A stretch of DNA of 64,000 nt, from the NCBI RefSeq assembly GCF_036226925.1, contig NZ_CP109031.1, positions 248,001 through 312,000 of the forward strand. Reading direction: 5' to 3'. How positions within the stretch are numbered: the stretch's first letter is position 1; every line of letters begins with the position of its first letter. Shown here in pieces: positions 42,591 to 50,200 of this stretch. The DNA is from Streptomyces sp. NBC_00659. Its GTDB lineage: Bacteria > Actinomycetota > Actinomycetes > Streptomycetales > Streptomycetaceae. A program made the translations under genes and the position numbers. The notes beneath the pieces are model-generated. The model was not told where the DNA came from. It was given only the letters and a program-made list of their open reading frames with translations, and did no database searches.

Positions 42591-43340
42591 ATGCGAATCG
42601 GCCAGATCGCCGCCATCGTCGGGGTCACCCCGCGGGCCGTGCGGCATTACCACCATCTCGGGCTGTTGCCCGAGCCCGTACGGCGCAGTAACGGCTACCG
42701 CGAGTACGGCATGCGGGAGGCTGTCCTGCTCGCCCGGATCCGGCGGTTGACCGAGCTCGGGCTCGGGCTTGACGAGGTGCGGGACGTCCTCGCGGATGAC
42801 GAGGGCCGGGAGTTGGCGGAGGTGCTGGACGAATTGGACCAGGACCTCGGGCGGCAGGAGGGGGTTCTCCGGGAGCGGCGGGCACGGCTCGCCGTGCTGC
42901 TGGCCGAGGCGCGGGCCGGGCGGCTCGCCGCCGAGGGTCCGGTGTCGCCGGAGCTCACCAGGCTGCTGGCAGGTCTCGGTGAGGTTCCGGACTCCCTGAT
43001 GGCGGTGCGGGACCGAGAGCATCTGGCCTTCCTCGACGCCGTGGTTCCTGAGGAGAAGCGGGGCTCGCTGATGTCCGCGCTGCACGGGATGAGAGAGCAC
43101 GCGGCAGAGGTGTACGGCCTGCTGGACTCGCTCGCCGACGAGGAGCCGGACGACCCGCGGGTGGCCCGTGCCGCAGCAGCGCTGGCGGCCCTTCTGCCCG
43201 ACCACCTGGCGGTGCATTTCCCGGACAAGGGCACCGGCGGTCCGGCGGACGCCATCTTCGCGGACCTGGCCCCCGCCCAGTCGGCGGCTGTCCGCCGTGC
43301 GCTGGAACTCGTGACGCAACGACAGGAAGGACCATCATGA
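42591..43340 (+). CDS. MerR family transcriptional regulator
   Basis: 249 aa from ATG 42591. The winged-helix is complete (MRIGQIAAIVGVTPRAVRHYHHLGLLPEPVRRSNGYREYGMREAVLLARIRRL), followed by a dimerisation coiled coil and a 150-residue C-terminal effector domain. There are no Cys metal ligands, so a drug- or small-molecule-responsive type is likely. An in-frame ATG at 42573 lies inside the promoter spacer and is rejected. The stop overlaps the membrane-protein start by 4 bases (ATGA). Two mirror-image MerR-type promoters lie upstream. Confidence 0.9.
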   Translation: MRIGQIAAIVGVTPRAVRHYHHLGLLPEPVRRSNGYREYGMREAVLLARIRRLTELGLGLDEVRDVLADDEGRELAEVLDELDQDLGRQEGVLRERRARLAVLLAEARAGRLAAEGPVSPELTRLLAGLGEVPDSLMAVRDREHLAFLDAVVPEEKRGSLMSALHGMREHAAEVYGLLDSLADEEPDDPRVARAAAALAALLPDHLAVHFPDKGTGGPADAIFADLAPAQSAAVRRALELVTQRQEGPS

Positions 43341-44209
43341 CGGCTCCGGAGATCCGGGCGGCCCTGCCCCAGCCCGCCGCCTCCGTCCGGGGGCCGGTCC
43401 TGCGGAAGCTGCGCAGCATCGCGTTCCCCGCGCAGCTCGTGCTGGCCGTCTGCCTGATCGGCGGAGTGCCGATACCCGACGCCGTCCTGCTCGGCGGCAA
43501 GCTGCTCCTGCTGGTGCTGCTCGGCACCGAGGCGCACGTCTGGCTGCGGCTGCGACGGCACGGGCTGTCCCGGCGGGAGGCGCTCGCGCAGCTCGTGCCC
43601 GAGCTCGTGCTGCGGTTCGTCGCACACGAGCTGCGGATCATGGCGAGCCTCGTCCGGTGGGCCACCCGCCGCCGGCACGGCGTCAACGGCGCCGACGCGG
43701 TCTTCTCACACGGCCGTGACCAGGCCATCACGATGTACGGCCTCGTGTTCGCGTGCGTCGTCGAGACCGTCGCCCTGTCGTACCTGCTGACGGACTGGCC
43801 CGTCGTCCACGCCTTCTTCTTGTTCGTGGACGTCTACACCGTCCTGTTCGTCCTCGGTGTACATGCGGCCTCCGTCACCCGGCCACACGTCCTGGCCGAC
43901 GGTGCCCTGCGCGTCCGGCAGGCAGCCCACGTCGACATCCACGTGCCACTCGACCAGATCGCCTCCATCCGGCGCGAGACACGGTTCACCCACGAGAAGA
44001 AGGACGACGAGCTGAACCTGCCCATCGGCTCACAGACCTCCATCACCCTCTCACTGACCGAACCGGTCAACGCGCCGAAGTTCCTCGGCGCGCCCCGCCT
44101 CGTCAACGTGATCCGGCTGCACGCGGACGCCCCGAAGGCCCTCCACGACGCCGTCACACGGGCACGAACCGCCCCCACACCCGTCCCGGGTACGCCGGCG
44201 TCGGTCTGA
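43337..44209 (+). CDS. membrane protein co-transcribed with the MerR gene, function unknown
   Basis: 290 aa, start coupled to merR by ATGA. Membrane segments lie near AQLVLAVCLIGGVPIPDAVLLGGKLLLLVLLG, MYGLVFACVVETVALSYLLTDW and VHAFFLFVDVYTVLFVLGVHAASV. They are followed by a soluble C-terminal part (VPLDQIASIRRETRFTHEKKDDELNLPIGSQTSITLSLTEPVNAPKFLG). I do not recognise the family. As the only stable partner of the regulator it is the likely functional output of this unit, perhaps in envelope or drug response. Confidence 0.75.
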   Translation: MTAPEIRAALPQPAASVRGPVLRKLRSIAFPAQLVLAVCLIGGVPIPDAVLLGGKLLLLVLLGTEAHVWLRLRRHGLSRREALAQLVPELVLRFVAHELRIMASLVRWATRRRHGVNGADAVFSHGRDQAITMYGLVFACVVETVALSYLLTDWPVVHAFFLFVDVYTVLFVLGVHAASVTRPHVLADGALRVRQAAHVDIHVPLDQIASIRRETRFTHEKKDDELNLPIGSQTSITLSLTEPVNAPKFLGAPRLVNVIRLHADAPKALHDAVTRARTAPTPVPGTPASV

Positions 44210-44591
44210 CACGGAGCGGCAGCCCGACGCCGGCGTGCCCGGGACGTCCCGATCAGGGCCGGGCCTCCAGACACCCCCGGCCCTGACGACGAGGCGGCCG
44301 CGGCAGCACGGCAGGTGCCCGCCGCAGCCACCCACGCCGATGTGTAGCCGTGCTTCAACAGCGGCTGGCCGCGTGCTGGGGCCGGCTGGTGCGGAGTTGT
44401 TCGCCGATGCCTTCCAGGTACCCCGATCGACGAATACACGGCCGGTGAGACGTGAGCGTGTGCGGCCAACGGTCGGTGCGGGTTCACCAGAGCATGACGG
44501 CAGGTCATAGACCCCTTGTCGGGGCTGCGTTGTCAGTAGTGCGCGATACGTTCGGCGTCTTGGAAACGCTGTTGCACGACAGGAGTGGACG
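44210..44591. other. intergenic, no gene recognised
   Basis: About 380 bases between the membrane-protein gene and the macro-domain gene. Open frames on both strands are compositional. The last bases (AGGAGTGGACG) form the ribosome site of the macro-domain gene, and its promoter is presumably in the final 100 bases. Confidence 0.5.
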
Positions 44592-46970
44592 ATGACCGAG
44601 AGCAGTGTGCTGCCCGCGCTCAGGGTGGTGCTGACGGACGTCAACGAGCGTGTGGTGGAGGCGTGGCGCGCCGCGTTCGCCGACACCCCTGGCATCGAGA
44701 TCCGCAAGGGCTCGATCCTCGACGAGGACGTCGACGCCTGGGTCACTCCCACCAACTCCCGGGGCCGAATGGACGGCGGGGTCGACGCCGTCATCAAGCG
44801 GTACTTGGGGTCCGGCATCCAGGTGCGCGTCCAGCGGGCGATCCGTGACCGGTTCGCCGGAGCCATGCCGGTGGGCAGCGCGGTCTGCGTCCCGTCAGGC
44901 GCGGCCGTTCCCCGGTACCTGATATCGACGCCGACGATGGTGCGGTCCTCGCAGAATGTGAGTGCCACGCTGAACGTGGCGCTGGCGTGTGCGGCTGCTT
45001 TCCAGGCCGTTCACCGGCAGAACCGGAAGAAGCCGGGCAGCATCCGGTCCGTGGCGCTGGTCGGGTTGGGGGCGCAGACCGGACAGGTGCCGGCGCGGGT
45101 GTGCGCCAATCTGATGTGGACCGGCTACACGCTCTTCCACGACCACTGGTTCGAGGACGACGACGAGCTGCGCTCCACGGTCATCTCCCAGCTGCACGGA
45201 ATCGAGAACGCGCCCGTCGACCAGCGGGTGCGCATCGTGCCACCGGCAGCCGCCATGCCGACGCCCGAAACTCCCGTTCCCTCCTCTCCTTCTGCCACGA
45301 CGAGTGAAAGCGCCTCCGCCATGACCGGATCGACGACCGGCGTCCCGGCTCCGGGCGAACCGCCGCAGCCCCAGCCCGGTGCGAACGACCCCCTCGCCCT
45401 GACCGAGCTCTTCGACGGCGGCGGGGAGTCCTGGCTCCCGCTGCTGAAGCCGGTCATCGAGGCGCAGCCGGACGCCGCGCGGTTCATCGGGAAGGGCCGC
45501 AGCCATGAGGTGGTCCCGGTCCGGGAGCTGACGTTCCAGGCACTCAAGCCGAACCCGCCGCACAAGTGGAAGGTCGTGGTCTTCGGTCAGAACCCGTATC
45601 CACGGCCGGAGAGCGCCACCGGCATAGCCATGTTCGACAACACCTTCAGCGACTGGAAGGACAGCCAGTTCGGCCGGGTCGTCAGCATCCGGTGCCTCAT
45701 CAAGGCGGCGGCGATGTGGAAGTACGGCATCGCCAAGAAAACCCCGATCGCCGACGTGCGGGCGCTGCTGAAGGAGCGGGACACAGTCCAGCCGCCGGAG
45801 TGGTTCCAGGCGATGCTGACACAGGGCGTGCTCCTGCTGAACGCGTCGCTGACCGCGAGCGGGGACGGAGCGATGGGGGCCGACCAGCACACGGCGTTCT
45901 GGCGGCCGGTCGCCGAGCGGATCGTCGAAGAGATCCTCAAGGCCAAGCAAGACGCGACCGAGGAGGACCGCGGAGTCGTGTTCGCGTGGTGGGGAGCGCA
46001 CGCCCGCAGCCTGAAGCGGGTTGTCCTGCGGCTCCAGCAGAAATACCCGGACGTCGAGGTCCGACACCTCGACCACGCCAACCCGGCGGCACAGGGCGAC
46101 ATCTTCTGCGAGGGCGACCATTTCGCCCAGGTCAACGACGCTCTGACCTCGTTGGGCGCCGACGGCATCGACTGGCTGCCGAGCAAGGGATGGAACGAGA
46201 CGACAGTCGGCGCGGGCGGTGCGGACGGCGGGGTCGCGGCGCGCATGGGCGCTTTCATCGAGTCGACCATGAACCTGCACCAGCTGTACCTGGAACGCCT
46301 CACCGGCGTCAAGGACGAGGGCTTGGTCCTGCCCGCGATCACCGGTGTCTTCGACACCCCACTGATGGACTTCCAGGACGCCGTCGCTCCGGTCTCCGCG
46401 GCGATGTCCGGGCTCGCCGGACACATCCAGCGCTCCCGCGACTTCGGCAAGCAGCGTGCAGACCAGGTGGCCGACTGCGGCCCGTCTGCCGACGCGATCG
46501 CCGCGCTCCACCTCTACACCTGTGAGTCAGCCTTCTACCGCGAGATCAACAGCGTTCTGCGCTCCCCCGACCGCACCAGGGTCATGCCCTACCTGCCGTA
46601 CCTGCGGCTGCTGTTCTCGGCGGTCTCAAAGCTGCCGGCCTACACGCAACCGCTGTGGCGCGGGGTGTCGCTGGACCTTCGGGCGCAGTACCCGGTGGGC
46701 CGGACAGTGACCTGGTGGGGTGTCTCCTCCTGTACCTCCGAGCTGAAGGTGGCCAGAGCGTTCTTGGGCAGTCGCGGCAAGCGGACCCTCTTCGAGGTGA
46801 CGCCGGCCCGGGCCGTCGGGATCAAGCGCTTCTCCGCCTTCACCGGCGAGGAGGAATACATCCTTACGCCAGGTACCCAGCTCAAGGTGACGGAGGTAAA
46901 GAGCGAATCCCGCGGGCTGTGCACGGTCCGGCTGAGCGAGGTCACGGACGCCGCTCCCGTGGTGTCCTGA
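44592..46970 (+). CDS. three-domain protein: macro domain, uracil-DNA-glycosylase-like domain, ADP-ribosyltransferase domain
   Basis: 792 aa. Residues 1-205: macro domain (GSILDEDVDAWVTPTNSRGRMDGGVD, VPRYLISTPTMVR, GLGAQTGQVP), which binds ADP-ribose or its derivatives. Residues 217-265: Pro/Ser/Thr linker. Residues about 270-535: family 1 uracil-DNA-glycosylase-like domain with VVFGQNPYPRP (332-339), LLLNASLT (414-421), FAWWGAHA (464-471), HANPAAQ (His495) and CEGDHFAQVN. The usual GQDPYH Asp is Asn335. Residues about 555-790: ADP-ribosyltransferase of the R-S-E type with LWRG (Arg690), SSCTSE (712-717) and EEEY (753-756). ATG 44592 follows AGGAG. No signal peptide, so it acts inside the cell. 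A single chain that can add, read and perhaps remove ADP-ribose and probe DNA bases suggests a role in nucleic-acid damage or conflict. Activity is unproven. Confidence 0.82.
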   Translation: MTESSVLPALRVVLTDVNERVVEAWRAAFADTPGIEIRKGSILDEDVDAWVTPTNSRGRMDGGVDAVIKRYLGSGIQVRVQRAIRDRFAGAMPVGSAVCVPSGAAVPRYLISTPTMVRSSQNVSATLNVALACAAAFQAVHRQNRKKPGSIRSVALVGLGAQTGQVPARVCANLMWTGYTLFHDHWFEDDDELRSTVISQLHGIENAPVDQRVRIVPPAAAMPTPETPVPSSPSATTSESASAMTGSTTGVPAPGEPPQPQPGANDPLALTELFDGGGESWLPLLKPVIEAQPDAARFIGKGRSHEVVPVRELTFQALKPNPPHKWKVVVFGQNPYPRPESATGIAMFDNTFSDWKDSQFGRVVSIRCLIKAAAMWKYGIAKKTPIADVRALLKERDTVQPPEWFQAMLTQGVLLLNASLTASGDGAMGADQHTAFWRPVAERIVEEILKAKQDATEEDRGVVFAWWGAHARSLKRVVLRLQQKYPDVEVRHLDHANPAAQGDIFCEGDHFAQVNDALTSLGADGIDWLPSKGWNETTVGAGGADGGVAARMGAFIESTMNLHQLYLERLTGVKDEGLVLPAITGVFDTPLMDFQDAVAPVSAAMSGLAGHIQRSRDFGKQRADQVADCGPSADAIAALHLYTCESAFYREINSVLRSPDRTRVMPYLPYLRLLFSAVSKLPAYTQPLWRGVSLDLRAQYPVGRTVTWWGVSSCTSELKVARAFLGSRGKRTLFEVTPARAVGIKRFSAFTGEEEYILTPGTQLKVTEVKSESRGLCTVRLSEVTDAAPVVS

Positions 46971-46998
46971 CCACCCCCCGTTCCCGAAAGCCACGGTC

Positions 46999-47030
46999 GT
47001 GGTTGCCGGACGCTCGCGCCCGGCAACCAC
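46999..47030 (+). terminator. hairpin between the macro/UDG/ART gene and the NACHT gene
   Basis: An 11-bp perfect stem (GTGGTTGCCGG / CCGGCAACCAC) with a 10-base loop starts 28 bases after the stop codon. It probably ends the first transcript, leaving about 195 bases for a separate promoter of the NACHT gene. Confidence 0.6.
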
Positions 47031-47226
47031 GTGGCCTGGTCTTGGCCGGGCTCGCGGGCCGGGCGCCTCCGTAGGAACTCGCCCAGCTCGGCGGCATGCT
47101 CAAGGCGTCGGCTCCGGTGTGCACAAGCTGGTCTCGGCGGAAACGGGTGGGCTGTGGCTCATGAGGTGTGTGAGGCTGTCGAGACGATCACCAGCGTGAT
47201 CGTGAGCACAGCAGGGGGAATTGAGA

Positions 47227-50200
47227 ATGACTGACGGGACGACGGGGACGACGGCGCGAATACTGGCGATGGCCACGTTGTGGGAACCGGAACACGGCGG
47301 GATCACCGCGTTCAATCGGCAACTGTGCCGAGCACTCGCCGAGACCGGGGCGCAGGTGTTCTGTGCGGTGCGTCGGATGACGGAGGAATCATGGGACGAC
47401 GCGCAGGCGCTGGGGGTGACCCTGCTGGCACTGCCTCGGGTTTCAGGTGCCGGCGACGACCCCGCGCTGGGCTACGTTCCCGTACTGCCGGGCGGCGTCG
47501 TGCCGGACATCGTCGTGGGGCACGGCCGGGGCACCGGGCCCCTGGCACTGGCCCTGAAGCGGAGCGCCTATCGGGCGGCTCGGCTGGTCCAGGTGGTGCA
47601 CATGGCACCGTCCGATCAGGAATCCCTGCCGAGCGGGACCGATGAGTCGGCACAGGCGGAGGAGCTCGCCCGGTTCGAGGTGGAGCTGGCCTCGCAGGCG
47701 GACCAGGTGCTCGCGGTCGGGCCGCACCTGACCGGATGGCTCCGCAAGGAACTGCCCCCGGAGGCGGCGAGCCGGCTGGTGCGGCTCGATCCCGGTTTCG
47801 ACGACACCGATGCACCGGACATCCCGGCTGCGCTGCCCAGTTGGAGACGGCCGGGCTCGCACAAGGTGCTGCTCCTGGGCCGTCTGAAGGACTGGCAGGT
47901 CAAGGGCGTGGACATCGCCGCGAGGGCACTGACCCACGCGCTGGACCACCTGCCGCACCAGACGGAAGTCGATCTGACTCTGCACGACGCGCAGGGCGAC
48001 GGCCAGAGCCTGCGCGTGAAGGTCATGGAGTGGGCGGCTCGGTCCGAGCGTTTGTCGGTGACGGTGGAGCACGGTCCTGTAGAAGGGGCGTGGCTGCGCC
48101 GGGAACGGAAAAACGCCGACCTGGTGCTGATGCCGTCGCGGGCCGAAGAATTCGGCCTGGCCGGACTGGAGGCCGCCACGGCCGGGGTCCCCCTGCTCGT
48201 CTCCGACCGGAGTGGAGTGGGCATGCTGCTGCGCGAAGTGCTGCCGGTGCGGGACGCGGACCAGGTTGTCATCCCGGTCACCGATCGCCAGGAGGAGGAC
48301 GCAGCGACGTGGGGGCGCCGGATCGCCGCGGTGCTGGCCGACCGCGAGGCCGCGTTCGACCATGCCGCCCTGATGCGCAGGGTCTGCGCCGCCGAGCGGA
48401 CCTGGGCCACCGCCGCCCAAGCGGTCCTCACCGCAATACCCGCCGCGGCCCCGGCCGATGCCCCTTCAGAGGGCGACGCAGCGCCCGGCGGCCGCGATCC
48501 GGTGGCGGCTGTCACCGGGGCTCCGGCGGGCGAGGGGTGTCTGGCGGAGGCCGTCGGCCGGTACGCGGAACAGGTGCGTCGGACCTGGGGACATCTTGAC
48601 CTGGAGGATCTCGTCCACCCGTCGGAGCGGGACGATCGCTCTCCGGTCTGGTTGCGTGAGGTGTTCGTGGCACCGGCGGTCCGCGCGGAACCCGCACCGG
48701 CGGACCTGCCCGAGGAGCTGGCCCGGCGCCTGGAGGAAACGGGCGATCTGCCTCCCGCGCCGGCGGACTCCTCGAGAGAGGCGTGGGCACGGAGGAGGCA
48801 GTACTTCGCCCACCGCGATGCGCCCGCCCTGGACGCGTTGCGGGTACTTGCCCACCCCAAGGCGCGTCGGGCGGTGCTGCTGGGAGATCCGGGAACGGGG
48901 AAGTCGACGCTGGCCAGGTATCTGACGCTGACACTGCTCGAGGACGACGCGGCGGACGGGCCGCTGGCGGCACTGGCGGGGCAGGTGCCCGTGGTGGTGG
49001 ACCTGCACGCCTACGCCCGGGTGCGCGCAGACCGGGCGTGCGAGGAGTTCGAGGAGTTCCTGGGACGGCTGCACGAGGACCGGTCGATGGCGCCGCCGTG
49101 GGCGGTGATGCGGGACCTGCTGGAATCCGGGCGGGCGACGGTGGTGTTCGACGGCCTCGACGCGCTGTCCGACCCGCGGGCGCGTGAGGACGCCGCGCAC
49201 CGGATCGCCGGGTTCGCCGACCGGTGGCCGCGCGCACACCTCGTCGTGACCTCCCGGCCTGTCGGCCACCGGCCCGACGCTCTGCGCGACGCGGGGTTCG
49301 CCCACCACCAGCTTCAGCACTTCGACGAGCTGCGGGTCGAAACGTTCGCCCGACGTTGGTACGCATCCTCCTGCCCGACCGACCCCGCCGAAGGCGAACG
49401 CCTCGCGGAACAACTGATCGCAGCGGTGCGCACCCTGTCGCCGGTGCGGGAACTGACGGGCATCCCGCTCCTGCTGACCCATCTGGCCGCCACCGGCCGT
49501 CACCAGGCCCTGCCGCACGACCGGCGAGCGGTGCACGAGCGGGCGGTCACCGTGATGGTCGCCCAGTGGGAGCGGGCCACCCGAAGCCTTCAGGCCTCGC
49601 TGCCCGGCAGTGTTCGGGAGGTCCTGGCGGCCCTCGGGGCACGCGAACACACCGAGATCCTGCAACAGCTCGCCCGCGCCATGCAGGAAGGCGGCGCCGG
49701 GATCTCCGGCAACCACATCCACGTCCGTGAACTCGAGGACGTCGTCCGCGGCCACCTCCAAGGGCGCCACGGCGTGGACCGCCAGGTCGCCCGTCTCGCC
49801 GCCCAGGCTCTGATCGGTCGGCTGCGCACCGGTACCTTCCTCCTGGCCCACCAGGGCGGCGGGGTGTTCGGGTTCGTCTGCCGTGGGTTCCTGGACCACC
49901 TGGCCGCCACCGCTCTCGTCGGCGCGTACACGGACCGGCAGGAATGGACGCCCGAGCAGTTCATGGACGAGGTCGTCGTGCGCCGCGCGGTGGACCCGGA
50001 CTGGCACGAGGTCCTGCCGCAGGTGATCGGCCGTCTCCAGGACACAGAGGTCGCCACCGCCGTGGACCGCGTCCTCGCCCTGGCCGCCACCGGTCCCCTG
50101 CCCCGCAGGCAGGCCGCGACCCTGGCACTGCGGGCGCTGGCAGAGGCCGGAGCCACCGACACCCTCACCCCCCAGGGCATCGCCGCCGTCGACGCCGCCA

